Assembly (NCBI GenBank): GCA_016207925.1
Contig: JACQZB010000072.1
Span: 1 to 32,272 of the forward strand
From: Nitrospinota bacterium
Lineage (GTDB): Bacteria; Nitrospinota_A; UBA7883
Length of the DNA: 32,272 nt
Direction: 5' to 3'
The translations under genes were made by a program, and so were the position numbers. The number at the start of each line of letters is the position of its first letter. The stretch's first letter is position 1. Below the pieces are notes generated by a model. It worked only from the letters and a program-made list of their open reading frames with translations, had not been told where the DNA came from and ran no database searches. Below are positions 22,357 to 31,309 of the stretch, one piece after another.

Positions 22357-23061
22357 ATGGATGGCGCGAAGCGGCTCACCTTGTCCCAGCACGACCGGGG
22401 CTACCGGTACAACCGCGACTCGTTTATCCTCGCCTCTTTTTTCGAACCCCATGGCGCCGCTGCCGTAGCCGACTTTTGCGCGGGTTCAGGCGTGGTGACG
22501 GCGCTTTTAGCCGTGAGCGGCAAAGGGCGCCGCTTTGTGGCGCTGGAGTTGTCGCCCCGGCTGGCGGCGCTGGCGCGGCGCAATGTTTCGCAAAGCGGCG
22601 GGGCGAGCGTTGAAGTGGTCGTGGGCGACGTGATGGCCGCGTCTTCGCTGTTCCGCGGCAGGCCGTTCGACGCGGTCATCAGCAATCCTCCGTACCGCAA
22701 GGCGGGGAGCGGCCGCGTTAATCCCGATCCTGAAAAGGCGCTCGCCCGGCATGAGATCGCCATGACCCTGGAAGGTTTGGTTCGCGCGGCGGCGGCCACC
22801 TTAAAACCCGGCGGAACGCTGACGGTGGTCATGCTCCATGCGCGGCTGAACGAATATCTTGCGTTGCTGACGCAAAACGGCTTTAAACCCGCGCGTATGC
22901 GCGAGGTCCGCTCGTTCGCCGCAAGTCCGCCGATCCTGTTTTTGCTCGAAGCCCGGCTCGGCGAGTCCGCGTTGGATACCTTGCCGCCGTTGATCCTTAA
23001 ATCCGATGAAGGCGGGGATTCGGATGAATTCAAATCCCTCATGGCCGCCTATGGTCTCTGA
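22357..23061 (+). CDS. trmN6: TrmN6-like tRNA (adenine-N6)-methyltransferase
   Basis: The 234-residue protein has the YfiC/TrmN6 N-terminal signature LSQHDRGYRYNRDSFILASF, SAM motif I as VADFCAGSGVVTALLA and catalytic motif IV ISNPPYRK. E. coli TrmN6 makes m6A at position 37 of tRNA1(Val). The length is close to the E. coli protein (about 245). Neighbouring miaA also modifies tRNA at position 37, which supports a tRNA role. Its stop lies inside the predicted start of miaA. Confidence 0.85.
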   Translation: MDGAKRLTLSQHDRGYRYNRDSFILASFFEPHGAAAVADFCAGSGVVTALLAVSGKGRRFVALELSPRLAALARRNVSQSGGASVEVVVGDVMAASSLFRGRPFDAVISNPPYRKAGSGRVNPDPEKALARHEIAMTLEGLVRAAAATLKPGGTLTVVMLHARLNEYLALLTQNGFKPARMREVRSFAASPPILFLLEARLGESALDTLPPLILKSDEGGDSDEFKSLMAAYGL

Positions 23062-24019
23062 CCTGCCGCCATTGTTGGCGCTCACCGGCCCCACCGCCAG
23101 CGGCAAAACGGAGGTTGGCGTGGAACTGGCCCTGCGGCTGGGGACGGAGATCATCTCCGCCGACTCCGTGCAGGTGTACCGGCATTTCGACATCGGCTCG
23201 GCCAAGCCGGGGAAGGAGACACTTGCGCGCGTCCGCCATCACCTGATTGACGTGGCGGATCCGGATGCGGAGTTCAACGTCGCCATGTACCGCGATCTGG
23301 CGGGCGAAACGGCGCGGCGGCTGTGGAGCGCGGGGAAACTGCCGCTGGTGGCGGGCGGTTCCGGCCTGTACCTGCGCGGGCTGACCCAGACCCTGCATGG
23401 CGGCGCCCGGTTGGGGCCTGATGTGGAAGCGGAACTCGACCTTATCATCGAGTCCGAGGGGCAACTGGGGCTGTACGCCCGGCTGCAAAAGGCCGATTCG
23501 GAGCGCGCCGCGCGAATCCACCCCAACGACGCCTTCCGGACGCGCCGCGCGCTGGGGGTGTACCTCTCTACCGGGCAAACCATGACGAGCCTGTTCAGGG
23601 AGAATCCGCAGAAACCCGCGTTCGACGCCTTGATCGTGGCGCTGGAGCTTCCCCGTGAACTTCTGTACCGCCGCATTGAGGAGCGGGTGGGGCGGATGCT
23701 GGCCGCCGGATGGCGCGAGGAAACGGCGCGGCTGGCCGCCATGGGGTATAATGATACCAAGCCGATGGCAAGCATCGGCTACCGAACGCTACGCCAACAG
23801 CTTGCCGGGGCCTTGGGGCCGGACGAAGCCCGGCAGGCCATCATCAAGGAAACGAAAGCGTTCGCGCGCCGCCAATTGACATGGTTGCGTTCGGCGAAGG
23901 CGGCGGTTACGGTCACGGTGAAAGAAGATGACATACCGGATGAAATCGCAAGGCGCATACTTGCCGGCGATCAGGTTGGCCGTTTTCTCGCTCGCCACGG
24001 CGTTCGCGTTCGCCCTTAG
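23024..24019 (+). CDS. miaA: tRNA dimethylallyltransferase
   Basis: MiaA adds a dimethylallyl group to A37 of tRNAs reading UNN codons. The protein has the P-loop LTGPTASGKTEV near the start, then ISADSVQVYRHFDIGSAKP, GGSGLYLRGL and KETKAFARRQLTWLR, all classic MiaA blocks. ATG 23024 gives 331 residues, while ATG 23051, overlapping the trmN6 end, would give 322; the usual range is 300-320, so the start is uncertain. The 3' end overlaps the lytic transglycosylase gene by 92 nt. Confidence 0.95.
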   Translation: MNSNPSWPPMVSDLPPLLALTGPTASGKTEVGVELALRLGTEIISADSVQVYRHFDIGSAKPGKETLARVRHHLIDVADPDAEFNVAMYRDLAGETARRLWSAGKLPLVAGGSGLYLRGLTQTLHGGARLGPDVEAELDLIIESEGQLGLYARLQKADSERAARIHPNDAFRTRRALGVYLSTGQTMTSLFRENPQKPAFDALIVALELPRELLYRRIEERVGRMLAAGWREETARLAAMGYNDTKPMASIGYRTLRQQLAGALGPDEARQAIIKETKAFARRQLTWLRSAKAAVTVTVKEDDIPDEIARRILAGDQVGRFLARHGVRVRP

Positions 24020-26069
24020 CGCTCCGCCGTCGCTTGCCCAGGATCAGCCGCTGGAGTTGTATCGTTCGGCGTTGTCGTCCTTCGAAGCGGGTGATACGCA
24101 AGGGGCGCGCGCCGCGCTGGAGGCCATAGACCACGCCGCGTTCCTGCTGGGCGACTGGTCGGCGTACGACCTGGCGCGGCTCAACGCGGCCTCCGGCGAC
24201 CGGGAAGTGGCGCGGGCGCTGCTGGAGGAGACGCTGCTGCGCCGCCCCGCCTCTCCCGCGCGCGGCGAAACGTTTGATCTGTTGCTCACCGTGGCCTGCG
24301 TGGAACCTGCGGACGCAGCCTGTGGCCGCGCGCTTGACCTTTCCCCCTCCGGCGGATTGTCCGCGGAAACCCGCGCGCGCCGCGCGCTGATCGAGGCCCA
24401 GCGGCTGGAAGCGGCCGGCGAGGCAGCGCGCGCGTATCGCGGCTACCAGGAGGTGTACTACCACCACCCGTTGTCGCAAAGCGCGGAGCAGGCCCGCCGC
24501 GCCACGCAACGGTTATTGCGTGAGGCGCCCGCCGCCCAGCGCGCGCAATTCCCCAACGCCACTTTTGACATGCGGATGAACCGCGCCCGCGCGCTCGCCG
24601 CGGCGGGCGCGTATGACCGCGCGGTGGAGGAATTTCGCCGGATCCTCGGCATCGGCTACCGTGGCGCCCGTCTGGCGGAAGCGCGCTTTGCGCTGGGCGA
24701 AACGCTCAACCGCGCCCGGCGGCGGCCCGAGGCGCGCGCGGTGTTCGCCGAACTGGCCGCGCGCCACGCCGCCAGCCCTCTGGCTCTCGCCTCGCGGTAT
24801 GAAATGGCGGTGATTGACTGGAACCTTGGCGCCGCCGCCAAGGCCAGCGCGCAATTGGCGCCGCTCGCCGCCGATGGTGTCCCCGATCCTTTGCGCCGCC
24901 GGGCGCTGTTCACACTGGGCAAAATCGCCGAACGCGAGGATGGCGCGGCCGCGGCGATGGAATATTACCGCGGCGCCTTGGCGCTTGCCCCGGAGGGCGG
25001 CGCGGCGCGGACCCTGCGGTGGCGGCTGGCGTGGGCGGTGTACCGGGGAGGTCAGTACGAACAAGCCGCCGCCCTGTTCGCGGAGTCCTACTCCAAAACT
25101 GATCCTGTGAACGACGACGGCGGCGCGCTGTATTGGCAGGCCCGCGCGCTGGAAAAGACGGGGCGCGAAGCCCAAGCGGCGGAGTTGTTCCGGACGCTCG
25201 CCATCCGCCATCCGGACGGATACTATGCGCTACGCGGAGATATGCGGGGGCTGTCGCTTATCCTGAACCTGACGGAACCCACGCTTGCGTCAACGTACCA
25301 GTTCTCCATCGGGGAGGTTCCGGCGGAAGCCGGCGAGAATCTGGCGCGGTTCGAAGCCCTGCTGGAACTTGGCCAAACGGCGCGCGCGGAGTTTGAGGCC
25401 GATGCGATGCGGCGGACGAAAGACGCGGCGGACTCCCCGCTGTGGCTTGGCCAGCTTTACCTGCGCGCGGGCGCCAGCGCCAAGGCCATGCGCTTGGCGG
25501 GCCAGGCGCTTGCGGCGCGGCCGGTACGGGACGATTTTGGCGATCCAATCTGGCGCCTGCTGTATCCCGCGGACCTGGCTTCGCTGGTGGCTGCTCCCTG
25601 TGTCGAGCGCGGCCTGGATCCGTTTCTGGCGCTGGCGATTATCCGGCAGGAATCGGGTTTTGACCGGTTGGCCGTTTCCTCCGCCAATGCCCGAGGGCTG
25701 ATGCAGATCATCCCCGCCACCGGCCGGCGCGTGTACGAGCAGATCGGGTTGGAATCGCGCCGGGGCGCGCCGTTCCACCATGACGCGCTGTTCGAGCCGG
25801 AGGTGAACGTCACCTTGGGCGTGACGCATTTCGCCGGGCTGCTGGCGCGCTACCAAGGGTCCGTGGCGCTGGCTTTGGCGGCGTACAACGCGGGCGAGAC
25901 CGCGGTGGAGGCGTGGCTGCGCGAGGGGCCGGCGGAGCCGGAGGACGAGTTCATCGAGCGCATCCCCTACGCCGAAACGCGCGAGTACGTAAAGAAGGTC
26001 ATCCGCAACTGGGCGCTGTACCGCAAAATTTACCCCCAACATTCCGGCGCGCCGGATGGCGCGGCGTAG
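23928..26069 (+). CDS. Soluble lytic murein transglycosylase (SLT family) with TPR-like repeats
   Basis: The enzyme cleaves peptidoglycan glycan strands without hydrolysis, leaving 1,6-anhydro-muramic ends. The 713-residue protein has a signal peptide (hydrophobic core LAVFSLATAFAFALSA, cleavage likely after SLA), so it acts in the periplasm. Residues about 45-540 are Ala-rich helical repeats like the U-domain of Slt70. The C-terminal SLT domain has catalytic Glu in IIRQESGFDRLAVS, then ARGLMQIIPATGR and ALAAYNAGE. The signal peptide is encoded inside the end of miaA, in a different frame; ATG 23928 and ATG 23940 are both possible starts. Confidence 0.92.
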   Translation: MTYRMKSQGAYLPAIRLAVFSLATAFAFALSAPPSLAQDQPLELYRSALSSFEAGDTQGARAALEAIDHAAFLLGDWSAYDLARLNAASGDREVARALLEETLLRRPASPARGETFDLLLTVACVEPADAACGRALDLSPSGGLSAETRARRALIEAQRLEAAGEAARAYRGYQEVYYHHPLSQSAEQARRATQRLLREAPAAQRAQFPNATFDMRMNRARALAAAGAYDRAVEEFRRILGIGYRGARLAEARFALGETLNRARRRPEARAVFAELAARHAASPLALASRYEMAVIDWNLGAAAKASAQLAPLAADGVPDPLRRRALFTLGKIAEREDGAAAAMEYYRGALALAPEGGAARTLRWRLAWAVYRGGQYEQAAALFAESYSKTDPVNDDGGALYWQARALEKTGREAQAAELFRTLAIRHPDGYYALRGDMRGLSLILNLTEPTLASTYQFSIGEVPAEAGENLARFEALLELGQTARAEFEADAMRRTKDAADSPLWLGQLYLRAGASAKAMRLAGQALAARPVRDDFGDPIWRLLYPADLASLVAAPCVERGLDPFLALAIIRQESGFDRLAVSSANARGLMQIIPATGRRVYEQIGLESRRGAPFHHDALFEPEVNVTLGVTHFAGLLARYQGSVALALAAYNAGETAVEAWLREGPAEPEDEFIERIPYAETREYVKKVIRNWALYRKIYPQHSGAPDGAA

Positions 26070-26108
26070 TACAATGCCCCCGAACGCTAACCGAGCGAAA
26101 CGCGCCTG

Positions 26109-27692
26109 ATGTTCGACCTTGTCATCGCCAACGGCCTGCTGGCCGACGGCGTTTCCCCCACGCTTGCGCGCAAGGACGTGGCCATTGACGGCGGAGCCAT
26201 CGCCGCCGTGGAGGACCATATCAGCCCCGGCCGCGCCCGGCGCGTGATTGACGCGGGCGGGGATGTGGTGGCGCCAGGTTTTGTGGACGTCCATTCCCAT
26301 TCCGACTATTACCTGATCGTGGATCCCCGCGCGCTTTCCAAAACCATGCAGGGCGTCACCACGGAAGTGGGGGGCAACTGCGGCTACGCCGCCGCCCCCA
26401 TGGACGGCGCCGTGCGCGCGCGCCGCGCCCGCGACTACCGCGCGCAATTCGGTATAGACGTGCCGTGGCGTTCGCTGGCGGGATACTTCGAGGCGCTTTC
26501 TAAAAATGGATCGGGGGTCAACTTCGCCGCGCTGCTTGGTTACAACACCATCCGCGGCTCCGCGTTGGGCGAGGGCGCCGTCCAGCCGGACGCCGGAGGG
26601 ATGAAGGCGGTCAGGAAATTGATCACCGAGGGGCTGGACCACGGCGCTTTGGGCATGTCGGTTGGCGTGGTGTATCCCCCCGCCTGTTTCGCCGGGGTGG
26701 ATGAGTTCGCCGAGGCGTTCCGCGTAGTGGCCGAAAGGGGCCGGATATTCACCACCCATATCCGTAGCGAGGGCGCGCGGCTCCTTGAGGCGCTGGAGGA
26801 GGCGGTGGCCGTGGCGAAACGTTCCGGCGCGCGGCTGCAGGTGTCGCACCTGAAAACGGCGGGCAAGGCCAACTGGGGCAAGCTGGACCGCGCGTTTGAA
26901 ATTCTCGAGGGCGCCATGGCGGACGGCGTGCCGTTGATGGCTGACCGTTATCCGTACCTGGCCTCCAACACCGGGTTGCAGGTGGCGTTGCCGGATTGGG
27001 CGTTTGACGGCGGACGCGACGCTTTGGTAGCGCGGCTCTCGACTTCTGGAGACCGGGAGCGGTTCAAGCGCGAGATACTGTTGTCGCATCCGGAGCCGGA
27101 GTATTGGGGGACGGTGATGATCTCGCAGGTGGTCACGGAGAAAAACCGCGATCTCGAGGGGCTGACCGTCGTCCAGGGGGCGGAAAAACGCGGCAAGGAC
27201 GTGTTCGAATTCTATTTCGACACGTTGCTGGAAGAAAACACGGACGTGGAGGCCATTTTCTTCTGCATGAACGCAGAGAACCTGGAACGCATCCTCAAAA
27301 AACCGTGGGTCGTGCCCGGTTCCGACGCGGGCGCGCGCGCCGCCGAAGGCCCCCTGTCCATCGGCAAGCCGCATCCCCGCACCTTCGGCACGTATCCGCG
27401 CTACTTCGGCGAATTCGTGCGCGAGCGGGGGATAATGCCGCTGGCGGAGGCGGTGCGCCGGGCCACCTCGCTGCCCTGCGAGTTTTTCGGCATCCCGCGC
27501 CGGGGCCGGATCGCGCCGGGCTATAACGCCGACGTGGTGGTGTTCGACCCCGCCACCATCGCCGACAACGCTACCTACGAGGCGCCCCACGCATATCCCA
27601 CGGGGATCAGCCATGTGCTGGTCAACGGCGTGGCCGCCGTGGAGCGGGGCCGGCCCACCGGGCGGCTCGGCGGCGCGGTGGTGACCCCATGA
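26109..27692 (+). CDS. N-acyl-D-amino-acid deacylase family amidohydrolase
   Basis: The 527-residue protein belongs to the amidohydrolase superfamily, D-aminoacylase/dihydroorotase-like branch. The metal site starts with VDVHSHSDYY (HxH) and continues with the family's GNCGYAAAP (Cys ligand), HIRSEGARL and SHLKTAGKANWGK. The late GSDAGARA provides the Asp. The N and C termini form the usual beta-sandwich (GYNADVVVFD). Substrates of the family include N-acyl-D-amino acids and related amides; the exact one cannot be told. There is a 39-nt gap after the transglycosylase gene and a 4-nt overlap with the diguanylate cyclase gene. A role in recycling D-amino-acid cell-wall products is only suggested by context. 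Confidence 0.85.
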   Translation: MFDLVIANGLLADGVSPTLARKDVAIDGGAIAAVEDHISPGRARRVIDAGGDVVAPGFVDVHSHSDYYLIVDPRALSKTMQGVTTEVGGNCGYAAAPMDGAVRARRARDYRAQFGIDVPWRSLAGYFEALSKNGSGVNFAALLGYNTIRGSALGEGAVQPDAGGMKAVRKLITEGLDHGALGMSVGVVYPPACFAGVDEFAEAFRVVAERGRIFTTHIRSEGARLLEALEEAVAVAKRSGARLQVSHLKTAGKANWGKLDRAFEILEGAMADGVPLMADRYPYLASNTGLQVALPDWAFDGGRDALVARLSTSGDRERFKREILLSHPEPEYWGTVMISQVVTEKNRDLEGLTVVQGAEKRGKDVFEFYFDTLLEENTDVEAIFFCMNAENLERILKKPWVVPGSDAGARAAEGPLSIGKPHPRTFGTYPRYFGEFVRERGIMPLAEAVRRATSLPCEFFGIPRRGRIAPGYNADVVVFDPATIADNATYEAPHAYPTGISHVLVNGVAAVERGRPTGRLGGAVVTP

Positions 27693-29068
27693 GCGAGTTA
27701 CTCAAGAAGTACAAGGCCAAGTCCGAATACCTTGAGAACCTCACCGAAGCCTATCGCGACCTCATCGCGCTTGCCCTGGAGCAGCTTAAGGCCTACATCA
27801 AGGGCGACGGAGAACTGGAGGAGGCGCTGGAGACGCTTCGCAAGCGGGTCAAGATCGCCAAGAACATATTCCAGGTCGAGCAGCTCAAGAAGGATTACGC
27901 GGAACTGGGCAAGCGCGTAGCCCAGCGCCTGCGCGAAAAACCGCCGGACAAGGAGGCCGCCGGCTTGGGCCTGGGCGGGTTCATGGCGGGCTTGGGCGCG
28001 CTGTTCACAGGCGGGGATAAGCCTGAAGCCGCGCCCAAGAGCGGCGCAGCCCCCGGGCAGACGCCCCCCGCGGGTGACGCGCTGGTCCCGTACGTTACGT
28101 TGCTCGACGGTTTCGCCAAGGGATCGCTTTTGATCTCCGATGAAAGCTATTCCTTCTACCAGCCGCTGCGCGCCCACCGGCAGAACGCCTTCGCCAATCT
28201 TTCCGCGGATGAGGCGGCGCGCCTGGCGCTGCTGTTGTACAACTTCTTCATCGGCAAAAGCAACGAAGCCGCCACCATCGAGTCTGAACGCGCCGAGCTT
28301 AAAAACATCATCGGCTCGCTCACCGGCTACATCCGGTCCCTGGCCGTTTCCAGCGAGGAGTTCGGCGGCAAGCTGGACCAGTACGCCGCGCGCGTCCGCG
28401 CCGCCACCGATTTGGCCGAGATCAGGAAAATCCAGCACGCCATCCTCGCCGAGACGCTGGAGATACAAAAGGTCAACAACACCGTGCGCGCGCAACTGAC
28501 CGACCACGAGCGCCGTCTGGACGAGGCTTCCCGCAAGATCGCGCGGCTGGAACAGGATCTGGAGCTGGCAAGGCAGGAAAAGTCGGTGGACGCGCTCACC
28601 CAGGTGTTCAACCGCGGCTACTTCGACGAGGCGCTGCGCCAGGCGGTGGCCGAGTTTACCCGCGACGGACGGCCCGGCGCCTTGATCATGTTCGACATTG
28701 ACCATTTCAAGTCGTTCAACGACTCCTATGGGCACCAGGCGGGCGACCAGGTGCTGCAAGTGGTGGCGGAGATCACCCAGGAGTCGGTGCGGGTGAGCGA
28801 CATCGTGGCGCGCTATGGCGGCGAGGAGTTCGCCATCATCCTCAAAAACACCCCGCTGGACGGCGCGTTGACCGTGGCGGAAGCGGCGCGCAACGCCATC
28901 CGCGGGCACGAGTTTGTCGCGCGCGGCAAGACGCTGCGCATCACCGTGTCCCTGGGCGTGAGCGCGTTCGAGCAAGGCGACGCGCCCGAAGCGGTGATCG
29001 CCCGCGCCGACCGGCGCCTCTACACCGCCAAGAAGGAGGGGCGCGACCGGGTCAACCACACGGCCTGA
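27689..29068 (+). CDS. GGDEF diguanylate cyclase with coiled-coil N terminus
   Basis: This enzyme makes cyclic di-GMP from two GTP. The last 165 residues are a GGDEF domain: MFDIDHFKSFNDSYGHQAGD and the active-site loop RYGGEEFAII. An inhibitory I-site is present, as RVSD lies exactly five residues before GGEEF. The C terminus has ADRRLYTAKKEGRDRV. The first 290 residues are helical with a coiled coil (HERRLDEASRKIARLEQDLE) and a Gly/Pro-rich linker near residue 100-130; no membrane segment is seen. The N-terminal region is not a sensory domain I can name. ATGA overlap with the preceding gene indicates translational coupling. Confidence 0.92.
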   Translation: MSELLKKYKAKSEYLENLTEAYRDLIALALEQLKAYIKGDGELEEALETLRKRVKIAKNIFQVEQLKKDYAELGKRVAQRLREKPPDKEAAGLGLGGFMAGLGALFTGGDKPEAAPKSGAAPGQTPPAGDALVPYVTLLDGFAKGSLLISDESYSFYQPLRAHRQNAFANLSADEAARLALLLYNFFIGKSNEAATIESERAELKNIIGSLTGYIRSLAVSSEEFGGKLDQYAARVRAATDLAEIRKIQHAILAETLEIQKVNNTVRAQLTDHERRLDEASRKIARLEQDLELARQEKSVDALTQVFNRGYFDEALRQAVAEFTRDGRPGALIMFDIDHFKSFNDSYGHQAGDQVLQVVAEITQESVRVSDIVARYGGEEFAIILKNTPLDGALTVAEAARNAIRGHEFVARGKTLRITVSLGVSAFEQGDAPEAVIARADRRLYTAKKEGRDRVNHTA

Positions 29069-29083
29069 TCGCGCGCGGCGCGC

Positions 29084-30004
29084 ATGGTGGACGACAAGAC
29101 GCTTTACGAGGTCAAATCACGGACGCAGGCCAACTTCGGCGCCCTGTGGCTGCGCAATTTCGCCGCCATTAAGGGCGAGGTCAGCCGCCGCCCGCGGATC
29201 AGCGCGCTGTTCGATACGCTGGAGGGTGTCCCCGCCATCGTGGTGGGCGCGGGGCCGTCGCTGGACAAGAACCTGCGCCTGCTGAAGCTGGCGGAGGGCA
29301 GGGCGCTGATCATCTGCGTGGATACGATCCTGTCGGCGTTGCAGACGGCGGACATCGCCCCCTCGGTGGTGGTTACGCTTGACCCGCAGCCGGAGACCGC
29401 CCTGATGTTCTCCCGCGCGCGGACGGAGAGCCTGACGCTGGCCGCCCCCACCATCATCAGCCCCCGGGCGCTGGCGGCATGGAAGGGCGAGGTGGTGTTC
29501 TACCACAAGTACGCGCCCGACATTCCCCCGCTGGTACAGGTGGCGCGCGCGGCGCCGCAGGTGGGCTACCTGATCCCCGGCGGCTCGGTGCTTTCCGTGG
29601 GGCTGGACCTGGCGTTCCGCATGGGGTGTGACCCTATCGCCTTCGCGGGGCAGGACCTTTCCTATCCCCCCGGCGCCGCGTACTCCCGCCATACCGTGTA
29701 CGGCGACGCTGGTTTTGGCGAAATGTTCCGCGAAAAGATGGGCGACATGGTCACCAGCGCCGATATTTTTGGCCGCGTTCTGCCCACGCAAAAAAGCCTG
29801 TTCGTCACCAAGCAGTGGATGGAGTGGGCTTTTGGCGCGCTCAAACGGGAGAAGCCCGCCGCGTTTTACAATTGCACCGAAGGCGGCATCGTCACCCAAG
29901 GCTGCCGCATCGTCACGTTGCGCGAATGGCTGGCGCGGTTCGCGCGCGAACGGCGCAATATCGCCTGGGCGATGAAAAAGGCCCTTTCGCGCGGCAAACG
30001 CTAA
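29084..30004 (+). CDS. DUF115 / MptE-like protein (motility-accessory-factor-like)
   Basis: The 306-residue protein has the DUF115 core: AIVVGAGPSLDKNLRLL at about residue 50, IICVDTILSAL, and GQDLSYPPG later. The family includes archaeal 6-hydroxymethylpterin diphosphokinase MptE and the Maf flagellin glycosylation proteins of Campylobacter and others. The second group, together with the flagellar gene in this window, makes a sugar-transfer or flagellin-related role plausible, though the full Maf protein is longer (about 600 residues) and this one is the core alone. It lies 15 nt after the diguanylate cyclase gene. Its stop overlaps the stop of the convergent methyltransferase gene by 3 nt. 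Confidence 0.75.
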   Translation: MVDDKTLYEVKSRTQANFGALWLRNFAAIKGEVSRRPRISALFDTLEGVPAIVVGAGPSLDKNLRLLKLAEGRALIICVDTILSALQTADIAPSVVVTLDPQPETALMFSRARTESLTLAAPTIISPRALAAWKGEVVFYHKYAPDIPPLVQVARAAPQVGYLIPGGSVLSVGLDLAFRMGCDPIAFAGQDLSYPPGAAYSRHTVYGDAGFGEMFREKMGDMVTSADIFGRVLPTQKSLFVTKQWMEWAFGALKREKPAAFYNCTEGGIVTQGCRIVTLREWLARFARERRNIAWAMKKALSRGKR

Positions 30005-31026
30005 ACCGGCTTGCGGCCGAGGTAGATGCGCGAACGGTTGTCGGTGGGGCGCGCGTCCTCCACGGTCAGACCCGCGTCCGCCAACAGCGCGCGCAGCTCT
30101 GCGTCCGTGAACACGCAGCCTTCCGCCGTGCCCAGCATCATCTGCACGGCGAAGATTCCGGCGGCGCCGGGATGTTCGTCCGGCCCCAGGGCCATCTCAT
30201 GCACGGCCACCACTCCGCCGGGCCGCGTGGCCGCCGCGGCGCGCTTGAGCAACTCGCGCGCGCCGTCCGCGCCAAGGATATGCAGCACCTGCGAGACCAG
30301 GGTCACATCGAATGGTCCGCCGTGTTTAAAAGTATCGAGGGTAAAGTCGCCGCCCATAAATTCCACCCGGTCACCCACCCCAGCCGTTCGCGCCAGCCGC
30401 AGCACCGTATCGCCCGAAGCGGGCCGGTCGAAGGCCACGGCGCGCCCATCGGGGACCCGGCGCAGCCACTCGATAAGGTAGGTGGCCGGCCCGCAGCCGA
30501 TGTCCAGCAGGCGCATTCCGCCGGCTTGCGGCAACGCGCCCACCACCTCTTCCACGTGGAGGCGGGCCAAGGCGTCCATGGCCCTGATGAAGGTTTCCTG
30601 CCAGGCGCGTTTTTCCTCCTCCGTCTGCTCTGGCTTGGGTATGGGCCTGCCGGACGCGAGGACTTCGCCGATGTGGCCCCAGTTGTTCACGGCGCGCCGG
30701 TCCAGGTCCAGGATCGCGCCGCGGTACTCCGGGCTTGCGCGCACGAAGTGGCGTTCAATGGCGTCCGTGTTGCGGTAGCGCGCCCCCGATTTTTTCATCA
30801 AGCCCGCGCCGGCAAGGCCAAACAGCAACAGCTCCACGGCGCGCGGGTTGGCGCCAAGCGCGGCGGCGATTTCATCGCCGGTACGCCAGCCGCCCGCCGC
30901 CGCGTCGAACACTCCCGCGCGGCTTGCCTCAAGCAGCAGCAGGGAAGGGCGCCAGCCCCAGGAGAGCGCCAGCAACTCCTCGTAGCCCAACTCGCCGCTT
31001 TCCACGCGCCAGCGTTTTTGGCTCAT
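30001..31026 (-). CDS. SAM-dependent O-methyltransferase-like protein with winged-helix dimerisation domain
   Basis: ATG 31026 gives 341 residues; the 118-residue extension in the track covers the upstream transporter gene and is rejected. Residues about 15-100 form the helix-turn-helix dimerisation domain (PSLLLLEASRAGVFDAA, GDEIAAALGANPRAVELL). The methyltransferase domain follows, with motif I LLDIGCGPATYLIEWLRR and later LVSQVLHILGADG and TRPGGVVAVHEM. This two-domain form is shared by acetylserotonin, hydroxyneurosporene (CrtF) and bacteriochlorophyll C20 (BchU) methyltransferases, which usually use O or C acceptors. The start overlaps the GDT1 gene by 4 nt, with the UbiA gene upstream, so an isoprenoid or quinone-type substrate is possible. 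Confidence 0.85.
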   Translation of the reverse strand: MSQKRWRVESGELGYEELLALSWGWRPSLLLLEASRAGVFDAAAGGWRTGDEIAAALGANPRAVELLLFGLAGAGLMKKSGARYRNTDAIERHFVRASPEYRGAILDLDRRAVNNWGHIGEVLASGRPIPKPEQTEEEKRAWQETFIRAMDALARLHVEEVVGALPQAGGMRLLDIGCGPATYLIEWLRRVPDGRAVAFDRPASGDTVLRLARTAGVGDRVEFMGGDFTLDTFKHGGPFDVTLVSQVLHILGADGARELLKRAAAATRPGGVVAVHEMALGPDEHPGAAGIFAVQMMLGTAEGCVFTDAELRALLADAGLTVEDARPTDNRSRIYLGRKPV

Positions 31027-31292
31027 GGCCGGATGAGATAAAAAAGCCCGAAGGTGATGAACATAGCGCCCGCCAGCCGGTTCAGATACGCGGCGGGAAC
31101 CGTCTGCGCGATGGCGGCGCCCACCAGCGTGGCCAGGGCCGACGCGGTGACCAGCGCCAGCGCGGAGCCGAGGAACACGCTCATCTTGGACTGCTCGCAC
31201 CCCGCGCAGGCCATGGTGGCAAGCTGGGTTTTGTCGCCCAGTTCGGCGAAAAACACCATCATGAACACCGAGCCGATGATTTTCCATTCCAT
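31023..31292 (-). CDS. Half-size TMEM165/GDT1 (UPF0016) family cation transporter
   Basis: ATG 31292 gives 89 residues, beginning MEWKIIGSVFMMVFFAELGD. It has the signature ExGD(K/R)TQ as AELGDKTQLA in the first membrane helix, followed by VFLGSALALVTASALATLVGAAI and a last hydrophobic stretch LAGAMFITFGLFYLI. Full-length members carry two such halves. A single half should assemble as a homo- or hetero-dimer. Family members export manganese or exchange Ca/Mn for protons. The gene is between the UbiA and methyltransferase genes, overlapping the latter (ATGA). No second half-size gene is visible nearby. Confidence 0.85.
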   Translation of the reverse strand: MEWKIIGSVFMMVFFAELGDKTQLATMACAGCEQSKMSVFLGSALALVTASALATLVGAAIAQTVPAAYLNRLAGAMFITFGLFYLIRP

Positions 31293-31309
31293 GCCGGACG
31301 CTCCCGTGA

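Noticed and set aside
25290-27614. 774-residue minus-strand ORF opposite the transglycosylase and amidohydrolase genes
   Set aside because: Its Arg/His/Gly/Pro-rich translation has no domain, and it lies opposite two clear genes. Long antisense ORFs are expected in GC-rich coding DNA.
27698-29059. 453-residue minus-strand ORF opposite the GGDEF gene
   Set aside because: Antisense shadow; the GGDEF frame is clearly the coding one.
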